Shown: positions 28,701 to 36,603, counted from the stretch's first letter. The stretch: DNA of 43,083 nucleotides from Flavobacteriales bacterium (GCA_018608405.1 JABAZP010000012.1:1-43083), one strand, 5' to 3'. Notes: generated from the letters alone by a model not told the origin. Numbers and translations: made by a program.

Positions 28701-31700
28701 ATGACTAACACTAGCACCAACTGCAGTATAACAGAAATTGTAGACATTTTACCTTCTTCTCAAATCAATCCCAACGAAATCGTTTCTAACGAAAGTTGTT
28801 TTGGACAAAATGATGGTAGCATAGTGTTAGGAGTTGTTGGTGGCGCAGGTAACTACACGTACAACTGGTCAGCTAACGTACCTGCAGGAACTACCGGTAG
28901 CAGTGCAACCGGATTGAGTGCAGGTACCTATACTGTTCAAATTATTGATGCAGCAGGATGCGACACTACTTTATCTGTAGATATTACAGCCGCGGGTGAT
29001 ATTATCGCTGCAATTACAAATAATGTTGCTAACTGTGCTAATACTAGTGTTTGTGACGGAAGTGCTGTATTAACTGTTAGTAGTGCAGGAACATTTAGTT
29101 ACGTTTGGTCTCCAGGAATAGTAGTTGTTGGAAACGACTCAGCAGCCATTAACCTTTGTCCGGGAAATTACTTTGTTGACATTACCAATTCTAATGGGTG
29201 TACTAAACGAGTAGACTTTACCATTGGTGGACCAAGTATAATCGATCCAAACATTACAAGCACCGACGCAACATGTAACATTCCAAATGGGGGGCTTGCT
29301 GCTGCTCCAACCGGAGGAACAGGAACGTTAACTGTAGAGTGGCTAGACAATACATTATCTTCAATTGGAAACGGAGTTTCAGTGGGATCTTTACCCGCAG
29401 GAGCCTATTTTGCTGTTGTTGCAGATGCAGTTGGTTGTAGAGATACATTCCCTACCAGCATAAGTGACACTAGAGGTGAAGATATTTCAATTACCGCTTC
29501 AAACCCTGTTACTTGTTTTGGTGGAAGTGATGGAGGAGCAACAGTTAGCTTCGTTTGTACTGACCCAACATGCACAACAGAGTGGTTTGCCGCTGGAGGA
29601 ATAAGTGTGGGTTCCGGTAGAACAATTACTGGACTTCGAGCAGGAGATTACTACGTAGAAGTAGATAACAATACTGGTTGTCTGTCTGTTGAAACTGTTA
29701 CTATAACCCAACCAAATCAATTTTCTATATCAGAGACAATCGTTGATAATGATTGCTATAATGGAATTAATGGTGGTATTACACTAAGTGTATCAGGTGC
29801 TGCCGGTAACTTCAGTTATTTATGGACTCCTGCCCCAGCAAATGGGCAAGGAAGCAATGCCGTTTCTGGTTTAGCTGCGGGCACTTATACAGTGAACATC
29901 GTAGATGGAAACGGATGTGACACAACGCTAAGCTTTGATGTTCAAGAGCCATTGGAAATTACTGCAACGTTTGACACTACCAGCGCTACTTGTAACGTTC
30001 TGAACGGGCAAATCGTTGCGACAATATCAGGTGGAACAGTTTCAGCTCCTTTGGCATACGACTATCAGTGGTTTGATGATAATAACGTAAGTCTCACCGG
30101 AGCGACATCAGCTACGTTAAACAATATTGGCGCCGGAACATATCGATTGAGAGTAAGAGATGACAATGGTTGCGAGAAGTTTTTCAATGTGAATCTTTCT
30201 GACTTTAATGGTCCAACCGTCGTAATCGACTCTGTATTGGATGCAGGTTGTTTTGGAGCAAGTAACGGTGGAGTATTCATTAGCGTTAGCGGAACAAATA
30301 CTCCATTAACCTTCAACTGGCTCCCAACAGGCGAAGTAACTGAAGACATAACCAATCTTTCAGCTGGAATCTATTCCGTAAAGGTTATTGATGCTTTAGG
30401 GTGTATAACTTTTGCTCAAGATACAGTTACAGAATCATCTGAATTAATGGCGGTGTTCAATGGGACGGATGCAACCTGCTGGCAGTGCAATGGAACTGCT
30501 GCGGTCACTATAACCGGAGGAACTGCTCCTTACTCTTACTTATGGAGTAACGGTGCAATAGCTGATAGTACCGATAGTTTATGTGGTGGTAATTACACAC
30601 TAGTTGTTACCGATGCAAACGGTTGTAGTAAATCATTTGATTTTGGGATAAACACAACAGGTGGCCCAACAGGAGAAACGGTGAGCATATCACCGGTAAG
30701 TTGCGCGAATGCTAGCGATGGTTCGGTTACTGTTACACCAATTGGTGGCACTCCTCCTTATTCTTATTTATGGCAGCACAACGGTGCCACTTCGAATAGT
30801 TTAAGTAACCTCTCTGCAGGAACATACTTTGTTCAAATATCTGATGTGAGAAGTTGTTCTAGAACAGTTCAAGTGGACATTACCAACCCGTCCGTTATCG
30901 TGCTCAATCCACAAGTTGTAAGTTCAAGTTGTAATCAAGCTAATGGGTCAATTCTCCTGAACGTAACGGGTGGTCAGCCACCATATAGTTACAATTGGTT
31001 TACTGCAACAGTTGTTGACACGAATTTTATTAATAACAGAGCTGCAGACTTATACCCGGTAAGCGTTACTGATGCAAATGGCTGTGTCCAGTCTACAACT
31101 ATCGCAATTAACAATACAGGTATCCCTAACCTTCCAACTCCTGTTGGAACAGATGTCTCTTGTTTTAATCAATGTGATGGATCATTAATTAGCAATATTT
31201 CGGGTGTGCCGGTTGACTTTAGATGGTTAGATGCTCAAAGAAATTCATTGGCTCCTGTAAATACCGATGTGATAAATTCAGTTTGTGCGGGAGATTATTT
31301 CTTAGAACTAATTACAAACCCTCAAGGTTGTAGGTCTTATGTTCCTGTCACCATAGCAGAGCCTGATTCAATTACGTTAACTTCAAATATTATAAAAGAT
31401 ATTTCTTGTAATGGAGATTGCGATGTTCAAGTATTCGTAAATACCAGAGGCGGAGATATTCTTTATACGTACTCTTGGGATGATCCAAATAATCAGACGG
31501 ACATTTTAGCGTCGGGACTATGCGCGGGTATTTATTCTGTAACTGCAACAGATGCTAACGGTTGCATAGCAACTACATCTGTTACTTTAACAGACCCATT
31601 ACCATTAACCCTTAGTACAACAAATACTAATCTAATTTGTAGCTCCGATTGTAATGCAACAGCAACTTCAACGGTAATTGGAGGTAGTGCGCCCTACACT

Positions 31701-32576
31701 TTCTCTTGGAGTGGAGGACAGACAGTTGCAAATCCAACGGATTTATGTTTTGGTATGAATGTGTTAACTGTAACAGATGCTAGAAGCTGCATTGTGACAG
31801 ATACAATCCTTGTTTCTGCAACAGATACCGTAATTGCAGCGTCATCAGGACAAGCAAACCTCTGCGATGGGGATTTAGTTAATCTTTTGGGAACAATTAC
31901 GGGTTCGTCAATAACATCTTTCGGTTGGTATTTAGCAGACACAACGACACTGTTAACAACTACATTAGATACCTCTTTTGCACGACCAATTGGTAATTAC
32001 ACCTACTTTTTAATTGCCACAAGCGGCACTTGCTCCGATACTGCTAGATTTGACGTTACAATAGCGCCAAATCCTTTGGTAAACTTAGCATCTGAAATTA
32101 GAAGATTTGGAGACGAAGTAATTGTTATTGAGTTAGGAAACGAAAACCCTTCTTATACGTACTTGTGGAATCCGGGCACAGATTTAGATGATTCGACAAA
32201 ATCAGAACCTACCACATTAACGGAAGAAAATAGAACGTATACTCTATTAGTGACAGATACGAACGGCTGTACGTTCACAGACTCAATATTGGTCGTTTAT
32301 TCTCCAGACATTGAAGTCCCATCTGGGTTTACACCGAATAGTGATGGTAACAATGACGTGTGGAACATTCAACTTTTGGAGAAATATCCAAATGCTTCAG
32401 TTCAAATTTACAATAGGTGGGGACAGTTGCTGTATGAGCAGCCAAATGGATATTCAGTGCCATGGGATGGCAAGTATGAAGGTAAAGAGTTGCCAATTGG
32501 AACCTATTACTACATTATTGATTTGAAAGATTCAGAAGCAAAACCATTGACGGGACCAATCACAATTATTAGGTAA
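19752..32576 (+). CDS. Giant SprB-repeat surface adhesin with type B T9SS sorting domain
   Basis: The protein has 4274 residues. A signal peptide (MKKFFKLFLIVLTMFVTSEV) is followed by about 50 SprB modules of 70-85 residues. Each opens with a Cys in C-x-G-x-x-D/N-G, continues GGxxPYSYxW and LSAGTYTVTVTDANGC, and so holds a pair of Cys at fixed sites that may form a disulfide. After a final Ig-like stretch (about 4030-4185), the last 85 residues are the gliding-motility-associated C-terminal domain (VPSGFTPNSDGNNDVWNI, IYNRWGQLLYE, LPIGTYYYIIDLKD), a type B T9SS signal. In Flavobacterium johnsoniae, SprB is the mobile cell-surface adhesin moved by the gliding motor. The sprF partner follows after one base. 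No frameshift is seen. Confidence 0.95.
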   Translation: MKKFFKLFLIVLTMFVTSEVNSAILSITVDSQIQSCPGLPDGKAWVASITTTPGSTGPYIFTWNVAPAPTQTGDTAFNIGGGSFAVTGIDLSDPNPGNNAFTQPFIVAAKNVLFVNGFITPESCFGAADGSITALPGGGTPLVGGPPSYLFSWSPGGNTTQTINSLSTQPYTVTVTDANGCTVDNTFNVGGPTQIQVNLTIDSVDCNGETAIATVAPAGGTGVFPTVEWSSSGVNITPGRFVEAGLAGSLAGTNYSVTVTDNSGCTQVESFSITEPVTLGATIAPDTIDCFGTSAGTAVATVTGGTAPFTFDWPTNPGSTSSTQGGLSAGTYTVTITDANGCVLPVNFPIEQRDRLNLQLDSVDVDCNGNGNGQVNGTITGGVAPYTWVANDPAGTTGSTSVVTVPSLSGRKVIVTVTDFLGCVRVDSIIINEPQPLTAQFTGITNPSCVGSSDGTIDVTFSGGNGTETFSWNGVPFATVNRTGLTAGNYVLVITDIKGCSVTIDTTLVDPLPIVGNLTFTPPNCFGGNNGQVVASPSGGSGVYTNYNFGSQNGASPILNGVSAGLVSVTITDSDGCTGISSINVTEPSNPFLLDIVPDSVNCNGESTGGATATPRAPLTVGPYTWNWTNSSGTPIGTNDSIIVGLPIGKYFVAAADGNGCQILDSVTIEEPNPISTILVGTNLNCNGDGSGSVSAAISDGNTPYTWSWSTTPVQAGTGATANAINLDAGVQYFLNVTDNKGCTTLDSITLTEPTTFDLFLDSVRFVKCFGENNGAIFVSDSGGTAGAGFPAYSWSDDPTTAQDRIDLIASATPYKIVATDANGCKDSVIQLITQPTVLSVTVIDTDSVSCTGANDGTATALATGGTVGAGYVYTWSTLPVQNGSVATGLSPGTYTVQVTDSNGCVATSLPVTIFEPATLTTVMTSDSASCSGFNDGSATVSASGGTLNYSYLWDANAGNQTTATATNLLASAPAFYVVTVTDKNGCQKVDSVQVGQPTTINLSITNQRNIDCAGNTNGEATIGVTGGSLPYTFVWENTGNLGTIIGTNATQTGLPADTFRVTVTDGAGCNDDIQVIITQPDSLKGSITSLTNPSCLGGTDGSATVTATGGSLLPASSYSFSWSTIPIQTTPTATGLEANQLYTVTITDDSLCTTTVDITLTAPNVFVTSDSNVQNVSCFGGNDGFIRLTPTGGTPFPGPTYNITWTSPPTAFTASGDSIFNLTSGRYIALIQDVNGCTARDTFDLNQPGSSLSLSFDTTDVSCAGSSDGTARVNVLGGTPGYSFNWIGTSFGNVDNISGLTTGTYRVSVTDANGCSAIDSTIINPGTPISLVLDPANPVQDVTCAGSQDGSINVIASGGIGVLGLQWYLLPDRTNQIATNTNSVTSLAGGTYRILVINGPCTDSLDVVVNEPDTLKAELNKYDIDCGVTVLGRAAVRNITGGNAGGLSFTWTPDPGAANGGGTDSVFNLTAGNYSVRVFDLLGCDTTINFTISQTASNFTFIDSIRNDSCIGAGKGYVGIENLSGGLPPYSFEWSTNVGTIVTDAFLDNLTAGNYSVTISDASGCDSVFNFAPLTEPNPFSVTIIANEDTCLQSKGSASVDPTTISGGTAPYSFNWPGNISGQAVNGLLGNATYQLTVTDANLCTNTIDFTIGNVAPFTITFDTDSASCKNFTNGAIRVTTVGQAAGVTTYTWFPSISGGATPTGLLAGTYSLNVTDANGCVATGTVDVEEPDELVIDSVNTTNESCAPGGDGTALAFASGGNTPYRYNWGDGNGFTSSNNVSNLTSGNYSVTVQDRKFCSFVFNYRIDIEAPFTIDSTTVIDETCPGADDGSILVHLSDTIPAVSYAWSSAALSGPNPTGLGAGAYGLTVTDGTNCNVSTNVIVGRQSSLQTIIPRSEDETCTPGGDGWAKVAGIAGVEPYSFAWSPNVTFGSTSDSAFNLVADDYFVTTTDGIGCTSVGSVRLESGVNIDYNLLAQTIPSCFGDTNGSLRIEAFGGVAPYSYSWSNGSTDSIANNLRAGSVSVTITDNAIPPCVKTFDITIAPVNPISLSISTTIESCAPGVDGSANVTPLGGVTPYSFVYSGSGTPGASPNIYEGLTSGAYTVSVTDANGCSTSSNFSVTNASTFPFSASITKIDPTCANGADGELSVQVNGGSNPLTYSWVGGNGNAAAADPTNLIAGTYTVTVSDFYGCEVTASETLIDKAPITATFVFVKDDCPPANSGSATATAADGVAPYSYSWPTATIPGSAVSGASGETFSNLPAGTFDVTVTDANLCSSIIPFTIEKSAPFTLTTAKSDISCNGFSDGSITLTATGVSTPNTETYQWSPNVGAANINNQNQVGLAAGTYLVTVTDPANSCEETETFIIIEPDTIAATAVITNISCIGGISNGTITLTVTGGTAPYSYDWGGGITSKDRTGLVVGTYTVVITDARNCSPFTATYSVTDQAQFTVSLDSTDVSCPGLRNGFINVTTTATNPTYAWSDGLSTSATRGRLFAGKYIVTVTDGITGCEVVDSTFINVEDSIKMYFSVIDENCSPGMDGVANIDSTRGGTPGYTWSFSAGNQVGSGPVVTRLSSGTVLVTVTDILGCTAVDSFEVRKAAPFNASFIFTDAVCQGDSTGTASIITSNSTGPLQYTWPIGSVVDPTDSTQNKLIAGTYIVNVFDPSNQCDEDLTIVIDEPDTIKPNATIINENCNPGGDGSITLAPTGGDGGPYTFNWTGTGVVSANQNQSNLSAGTYFLTITDGLGCTAEDSIEVRIIVNIIPNLTTVDVCQVAGLCNGSAEVAPTNGVAPYSYEWTSTSTGVIAVPPTTDSIGNLCTGSYTVKITDATGCDTTIAFTINGNRTIVPNAIVVDESCGGTDDGAISVTPSGGAAPYSYSWLGSTVTDSNRITLSPSNYSVTITDASGCFAIVDTVVNTDNFDYTISSTDLSCLGGNDGTADITIIGGTAGYTFNWTPTPANGQGTPNISNLSVGTYSVVMTNTSTNCSITEIVDILPSSQINPNEIVSNESCFGQNDGSIVLGVVGGAGNYTYNWSANVPAGTTGSSATGLSAGTYTVQIIDAAGCDTTLSVDITAAGDIIAAITNNVANCANTSVCDGSAVLTVSSAGTFSYVWSPGIVVVGNDSAAINLCPGNYFVDITNSNGCTKRVDFTIGGPSIIDPNITSTDATCNIPNGGLAAAPTGGTGTLTVEWLDNTLSSIGNGVSVGSLPAGAYFAVVADAVGCRDTFPTSISDTRGEDISITASNPVTCFGGSDGGATVSFVCTDPTCTTEWFAAGGISVGSGRTITGLRAGDYYVEVDNNTGCLSVETVTITQPNQFSISETIVDNDCYNGINGGITLSVSGAAGNFSYLWTPAPANGQGSNAVSGLAAGTYTVNIVDGNGCDTTLSFDVQEPLEITATFDTTSATCNVLNGQIVATISGGTVSAPLAYDYQWFDDNNVSLTGATSATLNNIGAGTYRLRVRDDNGCEKFFNVNLSDFNGPTVVIDSVLDAGCFGASNGGVFISVSGTNTPLTFNWLPTGEVTEDITNLSAGIYSVKVIDALGCITFAQDTVTESSELMAVFNGTDATCWQCNGTAAVTITGGTAPYSYLWSNGAIADSTDSLCGGNYTLVVTDANGCSKSFDFGINTTGGPTGETVSISPVSCANASDGSVTVTPIGGTPPYSYLWQHNGATSNSLSNLSAGTYFVQISDVRSCSRTVQVDITNPSVIVLNPQVVSSSCNQANGSILLNVTGGQPPYSYNWFTATVVDTNFINNRAADLYPVSVTDANGCVQSTTIAINNTGIPNLPTPVGTDVSCFNQCDGSLISNISGVPVDFRWLDAQRNSLAPVNTDVINSVCAGDYFLELITNPQGCRSYVPVTIAEPDSITLTSNIIKDISCNGDCDVQVFVNTRGGDILYTYSWDDPNNQTDILASGLCAGIYSVTATDANGCIATTSVTLTDPLPLTLSTTNTNLICSSDCNATATSTVIGGSAPYTFSWSGGQTVANPTDLCFGMNVLTVTDARSCIVTDTILVSATDTVIAASSGQANLCDGDLVNLLGTITGSSITSFGWYLADTTTLLTTTLDTSFARPIGNYTYFLIATSGTCSDTARFDVTIAPNPLVNLASEIRRFGDEVIVIELGNENPSYTYLWNPGTDLDDSTKSEPTTLTEENRTYTLLVTDTNGCTFTDSILVVYSPDIEVPSGFTPNSDGNNDVWNIQLLEKYPNASVQIYNRWGQLLYEQPNGYSVPWDGKYEGKELPIGTYYYIIDLKDSEAKPLTGPITIIR
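20090..31830 (+). repeat. Array of about 50 SprB modules (coding repeats)
   Basis: By hand I count about 50 occurrences of the opening C-x-G/x-x-x-D/N-G motif, spaced roughly 210-260 bases apart. The units are diverged in DNA and protein, with the strongest conservation in the AGTYTVTVTDANGC-type closing motif. A divergent first unit starts near 19830. In the middle of the array many linkers read APFT(I/L), while early units use plain EP or QP linkers, hinting at block duplication. Confidence 0.85.
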
Positions 32577-32577
32577 G

Positions 32578-33492
32578 ATGAAAAAGATACTTTTTATTAT
32601 AAATTTGTTGGGAATTAGTTTGTTGAGCGTGAAAGCTCAACAACTCCCGCAATACAGCCAATACATATTAAATAGATATGTGATCAATCCTGCAAGTGCA
32701 GGTTCGAATAACTATTTTTCCGGGCAAACAAATTATCGATCTCAATGGGAAGGGATAAAAGATGCTCCGAGAACATATATACTCAGTGCAAACGGTCCCA
32801 TCTCTAAACAAAATATGGGAATTGGAGGGTACATGTTTACCGATATTACCGGACCAACAAGAAGAAGCGGGTTTAGTATGTCTTATTCTTACCATATCAA
32901 GTTAACCCCCGATATCAAATTATCGCTTTCTGTTAATGCTGGTATTCTCCAATATGGCGTTGATGGTTCTGAAATCACGTTTGACCGGCCAGATAATATT
33001 GGGAGTAGCTTCATTGAAAATAATTTAGTGCCTGATGCTGGCTTTAGTTTTTATTTGTACCATAAAGATTTCTTCTTTGGTGGTTCAGCGCCGCAGTTAA
33101 TTAGAAATGAAATAACCTTTGAAGAAAGTGTTGGAATACAGCAAGGAAGATTAGAAAATCACTTTTTCCTAATGGGAGGCTACAGAGCTGAGATCGCTGA
33201 AAAATTTGAATTGGAACCTTCCTTTTTATTAAAATACATTAATCCTGTTCCACTGCAATATGAAGTAACCCTTAGGGGGCTTTACGACAAAAACTATTGG
33301 TTGGGACTTTCGTACAGACAAGATGCTGCTTTAACACTCTTGATTGGTTTAACCTTACAAGAAAGTTTGAGTCTAGGTTATTCCTACGATTTTATTCAAT
33401 CTAACATTGCAAACTATAGCACAGGCTCACATGAAATTATGCTTTCTGTGAAATTTAACAAAGGACAAGATAGAAATACAGAAACAAAATAA
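32578..33492 (+). CDS. sprF: PorP/SprF family T9SS outer-membrane protein
   Basis: The 304-residue protein has a signal peptide (MKKILFIINLLGISLLSVKA) and the family opening QQLPQYSQYILNRYVINPASAG, followed by alternating strands of a predicted outer-membrane barrel (GGYMFTDITGPTRRSGFSM, LGLSYRQDAALTLLIG, SLGYSYDFIQSNI). PorP/SprF proteins are needed for secretion or attachment of a particular type B T9SS cargo, and SprF is encoded next to SprB in F. johnsoniae. Here the ATG lies one base after the adhesin stop codon, so it is almost surely the dedicated partner of that adhesin. The symbol reflects family and position, not proven orthology. Confidence 0.92.
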   Translation: MKKILFIINLLGISLLSVKAQQLPQYSQYILNRYVINPASAGSNNYFSGQTNYRSQWEGIKDAPRTYILSANGPISKQNMGIGGYMFTDITGPTRRSGFSMSYSYHIKLTPDIKLSLSVNAGILQYGVDGSEITFDRPDNIGSSFIENNLVPDAGFSFYLYHKDFFFGGSAPQLIRNEITFEESVGIQQGRLENHFFLMGGYRAEIAEKFELEPSFLLKYINPVPLQYEVTLRGLYDKNYWLGLSYRQDAALTLLIGLTLQESLSLGYSYDFIQSNIANYSTGSHEIMLSVKFNKGQDRNTETK

Positions 33493-33495
33493 ATT

Positions 33496-33795
33496 ATGGC
33501 TTCGTTTAAAGAAATTATTAATTCAAAAACTCCCGTTTTAGTAGATTTTTTTGCAGAGTGGTGTGGACCTTGTAAGATGATGCCACCAATTTTAAAAGAA
33601 ATAAAGTCGAGTTTAAAGGATGATGTTAAAATCTTAAAAATTGACGTAGATAAAAATCAAAAAGTTGCTGCCGCATATCAAGTTCAGGGAGTTCCAACTC
33701 TAATTATTTTTCAAAATGGTAAAATAATTTGGCGGCAATCAGGGGTTGTTCCTGCTCACGAATTAATTTCTCGAATTAAGAGTTTAGCTTCGTAA
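33496..33795 (+). CDS. Thioredoxin
   Basis: The protein is 99 residues with the active site WCGPC (22-26), the cis-Pro loop GVPT (about 73-76) and no signal peptide, so it should act as a cytoplasmic disulfide reductase. It follows sprF by 3 bases and probably shares its mRNA, an unusual setting for a housekeeping thioredoxin. Its last 12 bases overlap the end of the convergent deacetylase gene. It could be the main trxA or a paralogue; the window does not decide. Confidence 0.93.
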   Translation: MASFKEIINSKTPVLVDFFAEWCGPCKMMPPILKEIKSSLKDDVKILKIDVDKNQKVAAAYQVQGVPTLIIFQNGKIIWRQSGVVPAHELISRIKSLAS

Positions 33796-34395
33796 AGCAC
33801 TGCACCTCCACCCTTCTCTTTGTGCCTTTTGCAAAACCTCTTCAAGGGCGTGAAGCATATTGACTTTTGCTTTAACACTGTCGTGAAAAACGATAATTGA
33901 CCCATTTTGCCACCGATCGCATGCTATTTCAGCACACTTTTCAGGTGAAATTTTTGCATCGTAATCTTGAGAAAGTACAGACCACATTACAATGGTATAA
34001 TCATCCTTCAATCGTTTTATTTGAGAAGCCTTTATTCTTCCATAAGGCGGACGAAATAGTGTTGACTGATATACTTCCTGAAAGCTAGAAACATCGTGCA
34101 AAAACTCCGTTGTTGTATTCTTCCATCCATTCTTATGGTTAAAAGTGTGGTTGCCTATTGCATGTCCACCTGCGATGATTTCATCAAATAGACCAGGGTT
34201 TTCTTGAATATTTTTACCTAAGCAAAAAAAACTTGCCTTTGCGTTGTATTTGGACAGTAGATTCAAAACAGCTGATGTCACTTCAGGTGTGGGTCCGTCA
34301 TCAAAAGTTAGAAAAATCTCTTTTTCTTTAGTATCTATTTGCCAGACTAGGGAAGGATAAACGTTTTTAATAAAGTCAGGTGGGTACGATAACAT
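33784..34395 (-). CDS. Polysaccharide deacetylase family protein (NodB domain)
   Basis: The 203-residue protein is essentially one NodB domain with all five motifs: TFDDGP (30-35, catalytic base and metal Asp), HTFNH (83-87, metal His), RPPYG (115-119), the WSVLSQDYD region, and IIVFHDS with the late His. It should remove acetyl groups from GlcNAc-type sugars in peptidoglycan or a surface glycan. No clear signal peptide or membrane anchor is visible, so its location is uncertain. Its ATG overlaps the radA stop (TAATG), indicating translational coupling. The 3' end overlaps the thioredoxin gene on the other strand. Confidence 0.9.
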   Translation of the reverse strand: MLSYPPDFIKNVYPSLVWQIDTKEKEIFLTFDDGPTPEVTSAVLNLLSKYNAKASFFCLGKNIQENPGLFDEIIAGGHAIGNHTFNHKNGWKNTTTEFLHDVSSFQEVYQSTLFRPPYGRIKASQIKRLKDDYTIVMWSVLSQDYDAKISPEKCAEIACDRWQNGSIIVFHDSVKAKVNMLHALEEVLQKAQREGWRCSALRS

Positions 34396-35762
34396 TAGCC
34401 AAAAAGTTGTTGAAATACTTGCTCAATCTTTCCCACGGCTTTGATCTCAATTTTGAAATCTGCAACAACTAGTCCCTTTAGATTGTATTTAGAGATGAAA
34501 ATACTATCGAATCCCAACTTCTGAGCCTCAGCAATTCGCTGTTCAATTTTATTTACTGGTCTAATTTCTCCTGAAAGTCCAACCTCTGCTGAGAAGCACG
34601 TTTTACTGTTAATCGGAAAATCTTCGGAAGAGGATAAAACAGCACTTACAACTGCCAAATCGATAGCAGGATCTTCAACTTTTATTCCTCCGGCAATGTT
34701 TAAAAAAACATCTTTTGTTCCTAAACGAAAACCACAACGCTTCTCTAAAACCGCTAAGAGCATATTCAACCTTCTTAAATCGAAACCTGTTGCTGAGCGT
34801 TGCGGTGTTCCGTAGGCGGCAGAGCTAACCAATGATTGAATTTCGATTAACATTGGACGCATTCCCTCCATACTAGAAGCAATAGCTGAACCACTTAGCT
34901 GTTCGTCTCTATTAGAAAGTAAGATTTCTGAAGGATTCTCAACTTCTCTCAAACCACTACCTTGCATCTCATAAATACCAATTTCATTAGTAGGTCCAAA
35001 ACGGTTTTTAGCTGACCTAAGTAATCGATACATGTGATTTCGATCCCCTTCAAATTGCAAAACGACATCTACCATGTGTTCTAAAACTTTCGGTCCTGCA
35101 ATACTCCCCTCTTTGTTAATGTGGCCGATTAAGAAAATTGGAGTTCCTGTTTCTTTTGCGAAACGCATTAATTGGGCTGAACACTCCCTGATTTGAGAAA
35201 TACTTCCTGCCGAAGACTCAATGAGCGAAGAATGCAAGGTTTGTATACTATCAATAACCACCACATCGGCCTCGGCCTGTCCTAAATGTTGTAAAATATT
35301 TTGAACATTTGTCTCGGCCAGCAAATAACATTTTTGATTTTCAATCCCAATGCGCTCTGCTCTCATTTTTATCTGCTGCTCGCTTTCTTCACCTGAAATA
35401 TAAAGCACTTTTATTCCAGGCCATTTCAATGCCATTTGAAGGAGCAAAGTAGATTTCCCTATACCCGGTTCTCCTCCAAATAACTGTAAGGAGCCTGGGA
35501 CTAACCCACCCCCTAATACACGGTTTAATTCATTATCAGGCGTTCGATAGCGCACTTCATTAGTTGTTACCACATCCTGAACTGCTACTGCCTTTGATTG
35601 TCTCTTCCCATTGGCACCTGCACTTGCAGATCCGCTGCTTTCTTTTTGAATTATCTCTTCAACGTAAGTGTTCCACTCGTTACAAGAGGGACACTTACCA
35701 ATCCATTTGCTTGCTTGTGCGCCGCAATTTTGACAGAAGTATGCTTTTTTGAGTTTGGCCAA
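34395..35762 (-). CDS. radA: DNA repair protein RadA (Sms)
   Basis: RadA is a RecA-like ATPase that promotes branch migration during recombinational repair. The 455-residue protein has an N-terminal zinc finger (C10, C13, C24, C27), Walker A GEPGIGKST (97-105), Walker B VVVIDSIQT, the RadA-specific KNRFG motif near residue 250, and a C-terminal Lon-protease-like domain (DLAVVSAVLSS, SAEVGLSGEIRPV). The start is TTG, giving MAKLKKAYFCQNCG; no ATG lies nearby in frame, and this N-terminus matches the family. It sits 3 bases after the TPR gene stop. Confidence 0.96.
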   Translation of the reverse strand: MAKLKKAYFCQNCGAQASKWIGKCPSCNEWNTYVEEIIQKESSGSASAGANGKRQSKAVAVQDVVTTNEVRYRTPDNELNRVLGGGLVPGSLQLFGGEPGIGKSTLLLQMALKWPGIKVLYISGEESEQQIKMRAERIGIENQKCYLLAETNVQNILQHLGQAEADVVVIDSIQTLHSSLIESSAGSISQIRECSAQLMRFAKETGTPIFLIGHINKEGSIAGPKVLEHMVDVVLQFEGDRNHMYRLLRSAKNRFGPTNEIGIYEMQGSGLREVENPSEILLSNRDEQLSGSAIASSMEGMRPMLIEIQSLVSSAAYGTPQRSATGFDLRRLNMLLAVLEKRCGFRLGTKDVFLNIAGGIKVEDPAIDLAVVSAVLSSSEDFPINSKTCFSAEVGLSGEIRPVNKIEQRIAEAQKLGFDSIFISKYNLKGLVVADFKIEIKAVGKIEQVFQQLFG

Positions 35763-35765
35763 TTT

Positions 35766-36596
35766 TTAAAATGCTATATCAATTTTCTTTCGTGGTTTTG
35801 TTTTTGACCCACAAAAATCTTTAATGTTTGAAGTTGCTTTTTCATTGTCTAAATTGGCTGCTTTTGCCCAATCACTGCAAGCTTTTACCTTATTTTTTAG
35901 CTCATAATAAGCCTCGCCCCTATAAAGGTAGGCCTTATCTAAGTTTTCATCCCGACTGTCAATAATCATGTCAAAATCCTTTATTGACTCCTCAAATTTA
36001 TTTTGAGCTAATTTAGAAAGGGCAATGTTCATTCGGCCATTTTTCAATTCTGGGTCTTTGGATAATGCTAATTCAAAATCCTCAGTCCCACCTTCAAAGT
36101 TTTGTAATTCTGCTTTTACTACTCCTATGTTGTATATTGCTGCTGCGTAGTCTGGCCGCAATTCAACAGCTTCATTGTAAGATTCAATAGAAGCTCTGTA
36201 CCTCGATAATTCGTAATTGCAAAACCCTTTATAATAATGGGCTTCGGGATTGTTTTCATTTAATTTCAATGATTGATCAAAGTCTTTCAATGCTTTTTTA
36301 TGCAAGTTCAAAAAAACCAATGCAACACCCCTATCAAAATATAATTCAGGATCTGAATTATTTAACTTTTCAGCAATATTATATTGCTCAACTGCCTTTG
36401 AAAAAAATTCTTGTTTATGCAATGCATTAGCATAACCCAGCTGTAATTTATAATCGTCTGGAGTTTGCTCTAACTCTGATTTAAATGCCGCAGCGGACTC
36501 CTTGTATTTCTTTGCGCGGTATAACTCTTCACCGCTATTTTGGGCAAAAACGGATAGCCCAAGGAGAAGTAAAAACGAAAGGATGGCATGTTTCAT
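35766..36596 (-). CDS. Secreted or periplasmic TPR-repeat protein
   Basis: The protein has 276 residues from the ATG at 36594-36596, with a signal peptide (MKHAILSFLLLLGLSVFAQ) and about seven tetratricopeptide repeats across residues 20-250 (for example AYFDRG- and YYKGFCNYEL-type helices, FDQSLKLNENNPEAHYYKG). The last repeat contains the pair KACSDWAKA and DFCGSK, whose two Cys could be linked. TPR proteins bind partners rather than catalyse; the partner is unknown. It lies 7 bases after rfaE2 and 3 before radA, inside a tight operon. A longer TTG or GTG start to 36626 would overlap rfaE2 and weaken the signal peptide. Confidence 0.85.
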   Translation of the reverse strand: MKHAILSFLLLLGLSVFAQNSGEELYRAKKYKESAAAFKSELEQTPDDYKLQLGYANALHKQEFFSKAVEQYNIAEKLNNSDPELYFDRGVALVFLNLHKKALKDFDQSLKLNENNPEAHYYKGFCNYELSRYRASIESYNEAVELRPDYAAAIYNIGVVKAELQNFEGGTEDFELALSKDPELKNGRMNIALSKLAQNKFEESIKDFDMIIDSRDENLDKAYLYRGEAYYELKNKVKACSDWAKAANLDNEKATSNIKDFCGSKTKPRKKIDIAF

Positions 36597-36603
36597 AGTT
36601 TTT

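Noticed and set aside
29254..29448. Antisense open frames inside the adhesin gene (several of 60-90 codons)
   Set aside because: They mirror the repetitive coding composition and carry no signals or domains.
20090..31830. Adhesin repeat array considered as a CRISPR or satellite-type DNA repeat
   Set aside because: The repeats are coding, diverged at DNA level and about 210-260 bases long, with one uninterrupted frame.
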